Shown: positions 16,461 to 24,908, numbered from the stretch's first letter. The stretch: 64,000 nucleotides of DNA from an uncultured Collinsella sp. (GCA_900542825.1 UQOY01000002.1:1-64000); one strand, 5' to 3'. Notes: generated by a model not told the origin, from the letters alone. Numbers and translations: made by a program.

Positions 16461-17681
16461 ATGATTGATGAGGACTTTGCCTGGCGGCTTGCGCAGGACC
16501 TTGTGAAGATTGACAGCTCGGACCCCGGCGCATATGAGGGCGAGATCGAACAACACATCAAAGGCCTGGTCGAGGCGTATATTGCCAAACTCGATTCGCC
16601 CGCATTGGACGCCGCAGAGGTACGCGAGCTCGAAGTGCTCTCCGGGCGCCGCAACCTTATGATTACCGTGCCGGGCGTGAGCGACGAGCCGCGACTCGTC
16701 TACATCTGCCACATGGATACCGTCACCCTGGGCGATGGCTGGGACGCAGACACGCCGCCGCTCGGGGCGACTGTGCGGGACGATAAGCTCTATGGCCGCG
16801 GCGCCTGCGATATGAAAGGTGGCCTGGCCTGCGCCATTGCCGCTCTGGTCCATACGCTCGAGCGCATTGCGGCGAAGGGCGCACTTCCCCACCGCGGCTT
16901 TTCGCTCATTTGCTCGGTTGACGAAGAGGACTTTATGCGCGGCTCCGAGGCGGCCATCGATGCCGGCTGGATCGGCTCGCGCGAATGGGTGCTGGACACC
17001 GAGCCCACCGACGGACAGATTCAGGTGGCGCACAAGGGGCGCACGTGGTTCGAGATCGAAATGGCCGGTGTCACGGCGCATGCGAGCCAGCCTTGGAAGG
17101 GCGCGGATGCCGTCGCCGCCATGGCCGAGGTCGTGTGTTCGCTCCGTCGCGCGTTTGCGGCGCTGCCCGCGCACGATGAACTGGGGCCTTCGACCATCAC
17201 GTTTGGCCAAATCGAGGGCGGATATCGCCCCTACGTCGTACCCGACCGCGCCAAAGTCTGGGTCGATATGCGCCTGACCCCGCCGACTGATACGGCTGCC
17301 GCGACGCGCATGGTAGAGCAGGCCATCGCCGGCGCCGAGGCCGCGGTTCCCGGCTGCCATGGCAGCTACACCGTGACGGGCGATCGCCCCGCCATCGAGC
17401 GCAACCCGAGCTCTCCCCTTCTTGCCGCGCTCAAGCGTGCCGCCGATGACGTGACGGACGCGGACACGACCGTCGGCTTCTTTACCGGCTACACCGATAC
17501 CGCCGTCATTGCCGGCAAGACAGGTAACCACAATTGCATGAGCTACGGCCCCGGCTCGTTGGCGCTCGCGCACAAGCCCAACGAGTATGTGCCCCATGCC
17601 GATATCGTTCGCTGCCAGAACGTGCTCATCGCGCTTGTCGACAACACGCTCTGGGACGCAAGCGGCCAAGTTGGGGCATAA
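16461..17681 (+). CDS. M20 family metallopeptidase (ArgE/DapE type)
   Basis: The 406-residue protein has the di-zinc M20 motifs: ICHMDTVTLG (metal His), GRGACDMKGG (bridging Asp) and SVDEEDF (catalytic Glu pair), plus a lid/dimerisation domain around AHKGRTWFEIEMAGVTAHAS. It hydrolyses an N-acyl amino acid or small peptide; candidates are acetylornithine or succinyl-diaminopimelate-like substrates. The start at 16461 follows GTGAGGTTGCAT. The DUF1015-like gene follows 39 bp downstream, so they probably share a transcript. Confidence 0.88.
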   Translation: MIDEDFAWRLAQDLVKIDSSDPGAYEGEIEQHIKGLVEAYIAKLDSPALDAAEVRELEVLSGRRNLMITVPGVSDEPRLVYICHMDTVTLGDGWDADTPPLGATVRDDKLYGRGACDMKGGLACAIAALVHTLERIAAKGALPHRGFSLICSVDEEDFMRGSEAAIDAGWIGSREWVLDTEPTDGQIQVAHKGRTWFEIEMAGVTAHASQPWKGADAVAAMAEVVCSLRRAFAALPAHDELGPSTITFGQIEGGYRPYVVPDRAKVWVDMRLTPPTDTAAATRMVEQAIAGAEAAVPGCHGSYTVTGDRPAIERNPSSPLLAALKRAADDVTDADTTVGFFTGYTDTAVIAGKTGNHNCMSYGPGSLALAHKPNEYVPHADIVRCQNVLIALVDNTLWDASGQVGA

Positions 17682-17720
17682 TAAGCCGCGAACAAACCGA
17701 CTCGCACGTTAGGACCGCCC

Positions 17721-18401
17721 ATGAAAGCACTTCCGTTTCCCTGCATCCGCCCAGCTCAGGACCGCGTGCTCGAAGCGCTGCCGCAGATGGGCGGCATTTT
17801 GCGCGGCAACGACGCCCTGCGCGACGCCATCGCCGACGGGCTCATGCTCAAAGATCCGGGCGCGGCGTATTACGTGTACGAATGCTCCGGAGAGCCGGGG
17901 CGTGTGACGGGCGTTGTGGCAATTTGCCCGGTCGGCGTACTGGCGGGCGACGGCGCGACTCCCGCAGATGCGGCCGCAGCCGCCCGTACAATCGCCGAGC
18001 TTAAGGTGCAGCCCCGCCCTGTAACGCTCGTCTACGAAGCCTCCCCAGTCATGGATATCATCCTCGGCGCCGCTAAAGAGGGCGCGTCGCTCTATGCCGT
18101 CACCGACCCCGCCGGCATTACGCACCGTGTGTGGGAGGTCAAACGCGAGGACGCCGTTGCCGCCATCCGAGCCATGCTCGATCAGGCACCGGAGCCGACG
18201 CCGGCAGACGATCCCGCCTACGCCGCCGCGCTGGCAGGGGCGGCGCAGCTCCTGGCAGACGAGGCCCGCACAGCCGGCACCTACACGGGTAAAGAGCCGT
18301 TCAACTTTACCGTTGCCGCGCTATTCCCCGCCGCGCAGGTCGCCAGCGGCGCACCGCAGGTTCCGACGGGTTTGTTCACCCACCAGATCGCACGGTTCTA
18401 A
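17721..18401 (+). CDS. DUF1015-like protein, short form
   Basis: The 226-residue protein matches the N-terminal style of DUF1015 proteins: FPCIRPAQDRV, then YYVYECSGEPGRVTGVVAI, which corresponds to the family's 'YxYxQ...G..G' segment. Usual family members are about 400 residues, so this is roughly half length. DUF1015 genes commonly accompany serA and serC in Firmicutes, and serA lies 2.8 kb upstream here, which supports the assignment. No enzymatic function is established. The gene ends at a bidirectional terminator. Confidence 0.6.
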   Translation: MKALPFPCIRPAQDRVLEALPQMGGILRGNDALRDAIADGLMLKDPGAAYYVYECSGEPGRVTGVVAICPVGVLAGDGATPADAAAAARTIAELKVQPRPVTLVYEASPVMDIILGAAKEGASLYAVTDPAGITHRVWEVKREDAVAAIRAMLDQAPEPTPADDPAYAAALAGAAQLLADEARTAGTYTGKEPFNFTVAALFPAAQVASGAPQVPTGLFTHQIARF

Positions 18402-18446
18402 CAGGGCCTAAACGCCTAGTACAAAGACTCGGCAGCTCAACAAACA

Positions 18447-18486
18447 AGGGGCGGGGATACATGCGCATGCATCCCCGCCCCTTTCA
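18447..18486. terminator. Bidirectional terminator between converging genes
   Basis: AGGGGCGGGGAT (18447-18458) pairs with ATCCCCGCCCCT (18471-18482), with the self-complementary ATGCGCAT in the loop. It separates the DUF1015-like gene from the converging phosphatase gene. Confidence 0.8.
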
Positions 18487-18528
18487 CATCGAGCAATGAT
18501 GTCGGCGATCCACAGCGCCACGCCCAAG

Positions 18529-19164
18529 CTACCCGCGCTGCGGACCCGCGGCAGCCACCAGCGGCTCAAGACCCAGCTCGCGCGCATAATCTTCCTGCGT
18601 AAAGACTTCGACCAGTTCAAACGTATCGGTCGCATCGTCAAACGCAAAATGCAGCACAGAACAGTTGCCCGGCACGCGCTCGCGCTCGTCGGCCGCCGCT
18701 CCCCTCACGTGGTCCAAAAACTCCTTGATGGCCGATCCGTGGCTCACCGCGAGCGCGCACGAATGGTCCGGGCGTCGCATAAGATCGGTCAACGTCGCCA
18801 CTATGCGCTCACGCACCTGCATCTGCCCCTCGCCGCCAAACTGACGATAAAAGTCACGCCACGGACGCTCGGGCATGAGCATCACGCGCTCGGCCTCAAA
18901 GTCGCCAAAGAACCACTCGCGCAGGCCGTCCAGGCGCTCGTACGCCAAGCCCGGCCACAAGTTGGCGATAGTCTGCTCGGTGCGGTGCAGCGTAGAGGTG
19001 TAGGCGTGGTCGGGTTCGATGCCGCGCGCACGCAAGAACATACCGGCGCGCGCCGCCTGCTCGCAACCCAACTGCGTAAGCGGCGAATCGCTCCAACCCT
19101 GGATGATGCGCTTAAGGTTGAATATCGTCTGCCCATGACGGACCAGATACAGGTCTTTATTCAT
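18529..19164 (-). CDS. Histidine phosphatase family protein
   Basis: The 211-residue protein has the phosphohistidine motif LVRHGQT at residues 7-13 (catalytic His 10), a second Arg in the LHRTEQT segment, a Glu in LREWFFGD and the distal VSHGSA histidine. This is a cofactor-independent phosphoglycerate mutase-like acid phosphatase; the substrate cannot be read. It starts 18 bases after the stop of a paralogue, so the two form an operon and probably arose by tandem duplication. Confidence 0.92.
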   Translation of the reverse strand: MNKDLYLVRHGQTIFNLKRIIQGWSDSPLTQLGCEQAARAGMFLRARGIEPDHAYTSTLHRTEQTIANLWPGLAYERLDGLREWFFGDFEAERVMLMPERPWRDFYRQFGGEGQMQVRERIVATLTDLMRRPDHSCALAVSHGSAIKEFLDHVRGAAADERERVPGNCSVLHFAFDDATDTFELVEVFTQEDYARELGLEPLVAAAGPQRG

Positions 19165-19182
19165 AGGGGGTCCTTTCGTTCG

Positions 19183-19725
19183 TTACCAGTCAAGGAGCGA
19201 AAACGCCCCGTCGCAATAGCCAAAATGAAGCACGGCACCGTTGTCGGGCTGCTCTCCCCCGCCGGCCACGCATCTAAGAAACTCCTGGCAGGCAGAGCCG
19301 TGGGAGACCGCAAGCACACAATCGTGCTGCGGGCGGGCCATAATGCGGGACAGCGCCGCGACCATACGCACCCGTAGCTCGCCTTCAGATTCGCCACCAA
19401 AGGCCGCCGGATAATCACCCCAGGGCTGCGGCGGCATATCGCGATTTGATGTGCCTTCCAGCGAGCCCAGCCGCCACTCGCGCAGGTCGTCGACCGGCTC
19501 TATGGGAAGATCCTCGCCAACGATCAGCTCGGCCGTGTGGCGCGCCCGACCCAACGGAGACGAATACGCATGGTCAAAGGAGATGCCGCGCGCCTCAAAC
19601 GCCGCGCGCGTCGCCAGTGCCTGCTCGCGCCCGCGCTCCGTGAGCGGCGAGTCATGCCAACCCTGCAAAATGTTCTGCACATTGAGCTCAGTCTGCCCAT
19701 GCCGCACCAAATACAGATCGGCCAC
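19183..19725 (-). CDS. Histidine phosphatase family protein, paralogue
   Basis: The 180-residue protein carries LVRHGQT with the catalytic His at 9, LGRARHTAELI, LREWRLGSLEG and VSHGSA, in the same order as the downstream gene, with which it clearly shares ancestry. The start is GTG at 19725 behind GAGGGGAGGG; the frame extends upstream through a hairpin repeat and was rejected there. Possible substrates include sugar phosphates or alpha-ribazole phosphate. No cobalamin biosynthetic gene is nearby, so CobC is not assigned. Confidence 0.9.
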   Translation of the reverse strand: MADLYLVRHGQTELNVQNILQGWHDSPLTERGREQALATRAAFEARGISFDHAYSSPLGRARHTAELIVGEDLPIEPVDDLREWRLGSLEGTSNRDMPPQPWGDYPAAFGGESEGELRVRMVAALSRIMARPQHDCVLAVSHGSACQEFLRCVAGGGEQPDNGAVLHFGYCDGAFSLLDW

Positions 19726-19740
19726 ACGCCCTCCCCTCGC

Positions 19741-19777
19741 ACCACCGCAAAGGAGACAGGCACCTTTGTGGTGGTTT
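19741..19777. terminator. Hairpin repeat between nitroreductase and phosphatase genes
   Basis: ACCACCGCAAAGG and CCTTTGTGGTGGT pair around GACAGGCA, one mismatch from the other copies. It lies 30 bases beyond the nitroreductase stop and 15 before the GTG of the phosphatase, so it can end one transcript without separating the next from its ribosome site. Confidence 0.55.
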
Positions 19778-19807
19778 GCTGCCGAATCGCGCCGTAACGA
19801 TGCGCAG

Positions 19808-20479
19808 TTACACCAGTACGTCGGCAAGCGAGCGCTTGGGCACGTGATGCACCTGCTCCTCGTCGCGCCAGTAATTAATAGAACCGTCGGGGTTCGAATC
19901 AATTGCATCGATCACCTGTGTCTCGGCGGGAACGCCAAAGACCATGATCAGCTTGACCTCGTACTTGTCGCCGTCAAGTCCCATGACATCAATCGCACGA
20001 GGCGGAAAGGCCTTGAACATGCACGCCGCCACCTCGGGCGTAGCGCTGCGGGCGGCGAGCATCATCGTTTGCGCGGCGATACCAGCGTCTGCCTCGGTGA
20101 TTGGCGCGGCAGGCTTGCCCGGAGCGGGACGCTCGGCAAGGATCGCGATATAGCCGGTCGGGCGCTCGCCCTCGACAGGACCCGACCAATCCTTGAGCGC
20201 ACCAGCCCATGTGAGCTTTTCAAATAAGCTCGAACACTCCTCGGCGTCGCTCACCACATGAAGGCGTAGGCGCTGAGCATTAGCGCCGCAGGGAGCCAGG
20301 TGCGCCAGCTCTGCCAGCTCAAGCAAAAACTCGCGCGGCACGCGCATGGACTCGTCAAAGCGGCGGCATGTGCGGGCACGACGGACCAGCGCGTCAAACG
20401 ATTCCAACCCGAGCTTTTCGCAACCTTGCTTTGCCATCAACTCCACGCTCGACGGCGCCGCGGGAACAGCTTCGTTCAT
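19808..20479 (-). CDS. Nitroreductase family protein
   Basis: The 223-residue flavoprotein has the FMN-phosphate segment RRARTCRRFDE, the ligand-site region APCGANAQ and the later GIAAQTMMLAARS helix of the nitroreductase superfamily. It should use NAD(P)H to reduce a small electrophile; the natural substrate is unknown. The start at 20479 follows GGGGGTCTCT. A DtxR/IdeR-like box lies 29-47 bases upstream (20508-20526), suggesting iron-responsive control. A hairpin repeat follows the gene. Confidence 0.85.
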   Translation of the reverse strand: MNEAVPAAPSSVELMAKQGCEKLGLESFDALVRRARTCRRFDESMRVPREFLLELAELAHLAPCGANAQRLRLHVVSDAEECSSLFEKLTWAGALKDWSGPVEGERPTGYIAILAERPAPGKPAAPITEADAGIAAQTMMLAARSATPEVAACMFKAFPPRAIDVMGLDGDKYEVKLIMVFGVPAETQVIDAIDSNPDGSINYWRDEEQVHHVPKRSLADVLV

Positions 20480-20507
20480 AGAGACCCCCAATACAAGGCA
20501 ATTGTTC

Positions 20508-20526
20508 TTAGGAAAATCTAACCTAA
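20508..20526 (-). promoter_or_regulatory. Candidate DtxR/IdeR iron box
   Basis: TTAGGAAAATCTAACCTAA matches the classical DtxR/IdeR operator (TTAGGTTAGCCTAACCTAA) at 15 of 19 positions, with both outer half-sites intact. It lies just upstream of the nitroreductase start. A DtxR-family gene is at 27662-28051. Confidence 0.5.
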
Positions 20527-20741
20527 AACGCAGGCAATAACGAACAAAGCCGCAATGTTCTACACCTGTTGAATAGAAAAACGCGACATGGGGAACAACG
20601 AGAACAAATCGGGACCTTTGGGTTACACTTCGCCCTCCCCGACCCATACGCTGGTGCCTTTAGGCGATACTTGTTGTAGCAACTGCGGCATACGCCGCAA
20701 AAACAACAATGACGGCTTACGCCACGCGGAAAGGAGACCTC

Positions 20742-21344
20742 ATGGACATCTTTAAGAACGACGACCAGCAGTCGAATCTGTTTGGATTTGACGAGAAAAG
20801 CATGGCAGGCAAGGCGATCAAAGCTGTGCGCTGGATCTACGCCGTCACGGGCGTCATCGCGCTGCTTGCCGGCATCGCGTTGCTGTTTGCGCCCGCCAAG
20901 TCCCTCGTCTTCCTGACGACCGTCCTGGGTTTCTACTTTATAATCACGGCAGCCATTAGGCTGTTCACCGCCATTTTTGAGCCGCTGCTGCCCGCCGGCT
21001 GGCGCGTCACGAGCATCATCTCCAACCTGCTCATCATTCTGGGCGGCGTCATAATCCTGCGCAACCAGGCCTTCTCGACCGCGACGCTCACCACGCTTGT
21101 AGTGGTCGTGGCCGGCTTTGGCTGGATCGTCGAAGGTGTCATGTCCATTCTGGAATCCGAACTTTCCGCCAACCGCGCCCTCGCCATCCTGAGCGGCGCA
21201 CTCTCCATCATCGCCGGCATGTTCGTGTTCATCTATCCGCTGTGGTCGGCCAAGATGCTCGTCATCTTTAGCGGCGCCGCGCTCCTGGTGTTTGGCGTGA
21301 CGCTGATTGTTCGCGCTATTCAATTTGGCAAACTGGTGCGCTAG
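20742..21344 (+). CDS. HdeD/DUF308 family membrane protein
   Basis: The 200-residue protein has six predicted membrane helices in three hairpins after a polar N-terminus of about 30 residues, and the repeating glycine-rich pattern typical of HdeD-like proteins (GVIALLAGIALLF, GFYFIITAAIRL, SGALSIIAGMFVF). In E. coli HdeD is linked to acid resistance; the biochemical role is unclear. The start at 20742 is chosen for AAAGGAG; the in-frame ATG at 20709 has none. Its stop is followed at once by the ATG of the next gene. Confidence 0.85.
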   Translation: MDIFKNDDQQSNLFGFDEKSMAGKAIKAVRWIYAVTGVIALLAGIALLFAPAKSLVFLTTVLGFYFIITAAIRLFTAIFEPLLPAGWRVTSIISNLLIILGGVIILRNQAFSTATLTTLVVVVAGFGWIVEGVMSILESELSANRALAILSGALSIIAGMFVFIYPLWSAKMLVIFSGAALLVFGVTLIVRAIQFGKLVR

Positions 21345-21827
21345 ATGCCACGAACGCTGTTTATTGATGCCGACGCATGCCCGGTCACGCGTGAGTCGAT
21401 CGACTGCGCGCGGCGGGCGGGCGTCGCCGTCGTTATCGCCGGCAACAGCACGCAAAATCTGGAACGCCACATTCGCCGCGACGATCCGCGCGATGCCGAG
21501 CACGCGCGACGCGGCTTTTGGGTCACGACACTCGACGTGAGCGTGGGCGCCGATAGCGCCGACTTCGCCATTGTCGAGCGCCTGCAGACAGGCGATGTGG
21601 TCGTGACGCAGGACATTGGCCTGGCGAGCATGGCGCTCGGCCGCGATGCTGCCGCCATCGGCGTGCGCGGGCGCATCTACGACAAAGCCACCATCGACAT
21701 GCAGCTGTTTATTCGCCACGAGGAAAAGAAGGTGCGCCGTGCTGGCGGTCGCACCCGCGGGCCGGCAGCCTTCACCAGCGAAGACCGCGCCCGCTTTAAG
21801 CGCAACCTCACCGAGCTGTTACGCTAA
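21345..21827 (+). CDS. YaiI/YqxD family protein (UPF0178)
   Basis: The 160-residue protein shows the family's N-terminal DADACPVTRESI and the GDVVVTQDIGLASMAL segment with conserved acidic residues, a PIN-like arrangement. Function is not established. The start codon directly abuts the stop of the HdeD-like gene (TAG then ATG), which implies translational coupling. C-terminal residues are basic, as in homologues. Confidence 0.9.
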   Translation: MPRTLFIDADACPVTRESIDCARRAGVAVVIAGNSTQNLERHIRRDDPRDAEHARRGFWVTTLDVSVGADSADFAIVERLQTGDVVVTQDIGLASMALGRDAAAIGVRGRIYDKATIDMQLFIRHEEKKVRRAGGRTRGPAAFTSEDRARFKRNLTELLR

Positions 21828-21829
21828 CC

Positions 21830-21867
21830 AAGGCAGATTTTTGGGGCATGCCTTAAAATCTACCTTT
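21830..21867 (+). terminator. Hairpin after the YaiI-type gene
   Basis: AAGGCAGATTTT pairs with AAAATCTACCTT (one mismatch), followed by a T5 tract. It starts three bases after the stop codon. Confidence 0.7.
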
Positions 21868-21904
21868 TTGTTTTGGGCGGTGTGAGCGCTCAGGATCCAT
21901 GGCT

Positions 21905-21989
21905 CAACAAAAAACGGGCTTCAAAATGCCATGCGCCTCCGCATTGTGCAGGCGCCGTGCATGGCTATTTTGAAGCCCGTTTTGTTAGG
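21905..21989. terminator. Large bidirectional hairpin, converging genes
   Basis: ACAAAAAACGGGCTTCAAAAT and its near complement ending ATTTTGAAGCCCGTTTTGTTA pair through ATGCCATGC/GCATGGCTAT with a GCGCCT-rich tip. It sits directly before the stop of the minus-strand exporter gene and serves both sides. Confidence 0.75.
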
Positions 21990-21994
21990 CCTAC

Positions 21995-23083
21995 TTAGAG
22001 GCCAAAGGCAGATAGGACGAGGCCCCAGCCAGCGCCTATGACGTACATCATGACCAGGAATACGGCGTTTTCGCGGGCGCTGCGGTTGGTGCGGAACAGC
22101 ACCAGATAACCCACGCCGGCGGAAATGAGCGTGCCGGCGAGCATCGGCGCCAGTTGCAGTGCGCCTTCCAGATACAGCTGCGTAATGACCACACTCGCCG
22201 AGCAGTTGGGGATCAGGCCGACAAGCGCCGAACCCAGGACGGCGAGCGTCTCGTTGCCACGCAGGAACTGCTCGATTGCGGACTCGCCGAAGGTCTCGAG
22301 CACGGCGACCAGAATCAGCGTCACCAGGAAAATGAATACCGAGACCTGCACGGTGTGAGAGATCGCGCTACGGATAATCGACAGGACGGGCGCACCTTCG
22401 TGTGAGTGGGAGTGACCGTGATCATGATGGTGTTCATGCTCGCCTTCATGACCGTGATCGTGGCCATGTCCGTGATCGTGCTCGTCCTCGTCTTCATCGC
22501 AGCCGCAATGGTCGCGCTCACACAGTTCATGGATGTGGTCGGCACTCACGCCCGCCTCGGCCACCTCGTCGATGATGTCACCGCCGCTGTGGTCGTCATG
22601 CGCGCAGTTAACGTGCGCCGGATTGACAGTGGTCCCCAACACGGTACGACGAATCGCCGCATGCGCACGGGCGTTGCGACGCAGACCGCGAATGGCGGCA
22701 TCCACGATAAAGCCCGTGGTCAGCGCAATCAACGCTTTCGAAGCCAGAAGCATCGCCATAGTCTGCACGGGAACCTGCTCGGCAAGTAGCAGCGGCAGCA
22801 TCTCGTCGGAAGTCGAGAGAAACACAGCCACCAGGGTGCCCAGCGTCACGACGCGACCGGCGTACAACGTTGCCGCCATGGCCGAAAAGCCGCACTGCGG
22901 CACCATGCCCAACAACGAGCCAACCACGGGACCAGCGGAGCCGGCACGCTTGATGGCGCCGTTAACGCGGTCGCCCGCAACATGCTCAAGCGTCTCGAGG
23001 GTCAGATATGTCACCAATAAGAACGGCACCAGCGAGAGCGTGTCCTTGCCGGCGTCGAGCAGAATATCAATCAGCAAATCCAT
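21995..23083 (-). CDS. Putative 10-TM heavy-metal/manganese exporter (ArsP_2 type)
   Basis: The 362-residue membrane protein has two repeated halves, each with a conserved polar helix (GMVPQCGFSAMAATLYAGR and VGLIPNCSASVVITQLY), and a central loop of about 45 residues packed with His, Asp and Glu (HDHGHGHDHGHEGEHEHHHD). This is the layout of the putative manganese/arsenic efflux permeases. The metal is probably a divalent cation held by the His loop. The upstream region has CTAGG half-sites (23127-23162). A DtxR regulator 5 kb away is a candidate controller. Confidence 0.85.
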   Translation of the reverse strand: MDLLIDILLDAGKDTLSLVPFLLVTYLTLETLEHVAGDRVNGAIKRAGSAGPVVGSLLGMVPQCGFSAMAATLYAGRVVTLGTLVAVFLSTSDEMLPLLLAEQVPVQTMAMLLASKALIALTTGFIVDAAIRGLRRNARAHAAIRRTVLGTTVNPAHVNCAHDDHSGGDIIDEVAEAGVSADHIHELCERDHCGCDEDEDEHDHGHGHDHGHEGEHEHHHDHGHSHSHEGAPVLSIIRSAISHTVQVSVFIFLVTLILVAVLETFGESAIEQFLRGNETLAVLGSALVGLIPNCSASVVITQLYLEGALQLAPMLAGTLISAGVGYLVLFRTNRSARENAVFLVMMYVIGAGWGLVLSAFGL

Positions 23084-23126
23084 GACGGATGGAACCTTTC
23101 GTGTCTTTCGGCAGCATTGTAAAAGT

Positions 23127-23162
23127 CCTAGCGGTCAACTAGGGTATTGTAGTTGTCCTAGG
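23127..23162. promoter_or_regulatory. CTAGG half-site cluster upstream of the metal exporter
   Basis: CCTAG (23127-23131), CTAGG (23139-23143) and CCTAGG (23157-23162) lie 44-79 bases upstream of the exporter start, and CAACTA/TAGTTG form a second inverted repeat (23136-23141 and 23150-23155). They resemble a metalloregulator (DtxR/MntR-like) site, but the match is not to a known box. Confidence 0.35.
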
Positions 23163-23255
23163 CGCGATGCCAATAGTTGCCCATGGTAAACTATCATCTC
23201 GCCACATCTCAATGACCCCGAGCCGTGCGACACGGCCCGTCCAAGGAGCAGTTAT

Positions 23256-24224
23256 ATGAACGTTTCACAAGCACTCGAATACGAGCGCCAGCCGTTTATC
23301 CCCATGTTCATCTATGGCGATCACGGTGCCATGGAATCCGAGCGCCAGAAAGGCGAAGAGGCCCTCAAGGTGCTCGAGACCAAGTACTTTACCGCCGAGG
23401 GCGACCCCGGCTTCGACTTTGCCACCGTGCGCGACCTGGCCGACCGCAACCGCGACCTATGCGACCAGATTGGCGAGGCGCGCCTGCGCAACGTGACGCC
23501 CGCGACGCTTTCGCGTGGCCTGTCCGACGCTGACACCTGCGCCGCCATCGGCAAGATGCAAAAGCGCACCGCCGCATCCGTCATGCGCGAGATTCGCGGC
23601 GACCGCGACGCGCTCGGTGTCGCCTACGCCCGCAAGCCCATCCAGGGCACGGTGCTCGGTATCGACATCGAGACCACCGGCCGCGCACCCGAGCGCGGCT
23701 ACATCATCAACGTGGGCTGGGAGATCATGGAGCTCACCAGCGACGCCATCCCGCACGACGCCGAGGCACACTACTGCGGCCTGCCCGATATCTACCGCGG
23801 CGAGGATGTGCCGCTGTCGAATATCCACCACATCACCTGGGACGACATCGACGGCAAAACGCCCTTCCGCGAGAACAAGGAGCTGCAAAAGCAGCTGCTC
23901 AAGCTTATGAAGAAGTACCCGTACATGGCGCACAACGCCGCCTTTGAGGACAGCTGGTTCAAGATCCACCTGGACGGTTACGCCGAGGCACGCCGCGCGG
24001 GTAAGATTATCGTCATCGACTCGCGCCAGATCTGCCGCAGTCTGGACGCCGATGTGCGCTCGCTCCCCCGCGAGTCCGCGCCCGCTGCGCTCGAGAACTG
24101 GGCGCGCCGCCGTGGTACCCTCGCCGCCGACGCCAACGAGCAGCACCTGGGCCTCGACGACACCGACCTCATGCTCCGTACCGTCCAGGCCGAGTTCAAC
24201 CTCAAGAACCTGTTTGCCAAGTAG
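23256..24224 (+). CDS. DEDD-family 3'-5' exonuclease (DnaQ-like)
   Basis: In this 322-residue protein, residues about 132-315 are a DEDD exonuclease domain: ExoI GIDIETTGR (Asp 137, Glu 139), ExoII MAHNAAFEDSWF and ExoIII HLGLDDTDLML. The first 130 residues form a helical, charged domain without known relatives that I recognise. It should remove nucleotides from DNA or RNA 3' ends in the cytosol. The start at 23256 has AAGGAGCAGTTAT. It is a single gene closed by a strong terminator. Confidence 0.85.
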   Translation: MNVSQALEYERQPFIPMFIYGDHGAMESERQKGEEALKVLETKYFTAEGDPGFDFATVRDLADRNRDLCDQIGEARLRNVTPATLSRGLSDADTCAAIGKMQKRTAASVMREIRGDRDALGVAYARKPIQGTVLGIDIETTGRAPERGYIINVGWEIMELTSDAIPHDAEAHYCGLPDIYRGEDVPLSNIHHITWDDIDGKTPFRENKELQKQLLKLMKKYPYMAHNAAFEDSWFKIHLDGYAEARRAGKIIVIDSRQICRSLDADVRSLPRESAPAALENWARRRGTLAADANEQHLGLDDTDLMLRTVQAEFNLKNLFAK

Positions 24225-24323
24225 ATTGCCAAGCAGAGGCGCCATTCGCGAGTAATACCTGCCGGACCATAGTACCCTGTGCAAAAGCGACACGCCGAGG
24301 CGTCCCTCTCAAGCGACGCAATG

Positions 24324-24358
24324 CGGGCCGATATCCAAACGGATATCGGCCCGTTTTT
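24324..24358 (+). terminator. Exonuclease gene terminator
   Basis: A perfect 13-bp stem CGGGCCGATATCC (24324-24336) with its complement (24341-24353), a 4-base loop and T5. It stands 100 bases after the stop. The rest of the 315-bp gap up to 24539 is the ArsR promoter region. Confidence 0.9.
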
Positions 24359-24465
24359 GCACGTCGCTAAGGTACCCACGTTGGCATCGGCGGCCTTATC
24401 CTCGCCCATCGATGCCCTTAGCCGCTTCTAGGACCATTTGATAGCAAAATATTTCGCGAATTATA

Positions 24466-24532
24466 TTGACATATGAACATGCGCTCATATACTCGGAAGT
24501 AAGTTATATGAGCGCATGTTCATATGAAAGGA
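24466..24532 (+). promoter_or_regulatory. ArsR/SmtB-regulated promoter with two operators
   Basis: A near-ideal promoter has -35 TTGACA (24466-24471), a 16-base spacer and -10 TATACT (24488-24493). ATATGAACATGCGCTCATAT (24471-24490) fills the spacer, and its exact reverse complement follows at 24506-24525. Each copy is an imperfect palindrome ATATGA-N8-TCATAT, the classical CzrA/SmtB type. Binding would block RNA polymerase directly. AAAGGA at 24526-24532 is the ribosome site. Confidence 0.9.
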
Positions 24533-24539
24533 TATTGCA

Positions 24540-24908
24540 ATGAGCGATCACGCTGATGAAATAAAGTCCGGCATCGAAACCACCATCGTGCCCGACGTCC
24601 CCACCACCTGCTCGCCCGAGGACCTTCCCGACGAGGAGCTGCTGTACGACCTTGCCGACCTGTTCAAGGTCTTCAGCGACACCACGCGCATCAAGATCCT
24701 CTACGCCCTCATGGGCCGCGAGCTCTGCGTGGCAGACATCGCCGAAGCAACTGCGACCTCGCAGTCCGCGGTGTCGCACCAGCTGCGCACGCTCAAGCAG
24801 TCGCACCTGGTTAAATTCCGGCGCGACGGGCGCAATATCCTCTACTCGCTTGCCGACGACCATGTCTACACCATGCTCAACCAAGGCATGAGCCACATCT
24901 GCGAATAG
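24540..24908 (+). CDS. ArsR/SmtB family metalloregulator (CadC/CzrA-like)
   Basis: The 122-residue winged-helix repressor has a 35-residue N-terminal arm, the conserved LFKVFSDTTRIKILYALMGRE, the ELCVADI loop and the recognition helix SQSAVSHQLRTLKQSHLVK. The ELCVAD cysteine and a C-terminal His/Cys pair (MSHICE) may bind metal. The operators around its promoter and before the ATPase gene match SmtB-type sites. It is expected to repress this gene cluster until Zn, Cd or Pb rises. Confidence 0.93.
   Translation: MSDHADEIKSGIETTIVPDVPTTCSPEDLPDEELLYDLADLFKVFSDTTRIKILYALMGRELCVADIAEATATSQSAVSHQLRTLKQSHLVKFRRDGRNILYSLADDHVYTMLNQGMSHICE

Noticed and set aside
19183..19725. CobC (alpha-ribazole phosphatase)
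   Set aside because: The motifs fit all small histidine phosphatases, and no cobalamin biosynthesis gene lies nearby.
19876..19900. GGTTCGAATC resembling a tRNA T-loop
   Set aside because: It lies inside the nitroreductase coding sequence and no cloverleaf can be drawn around it.
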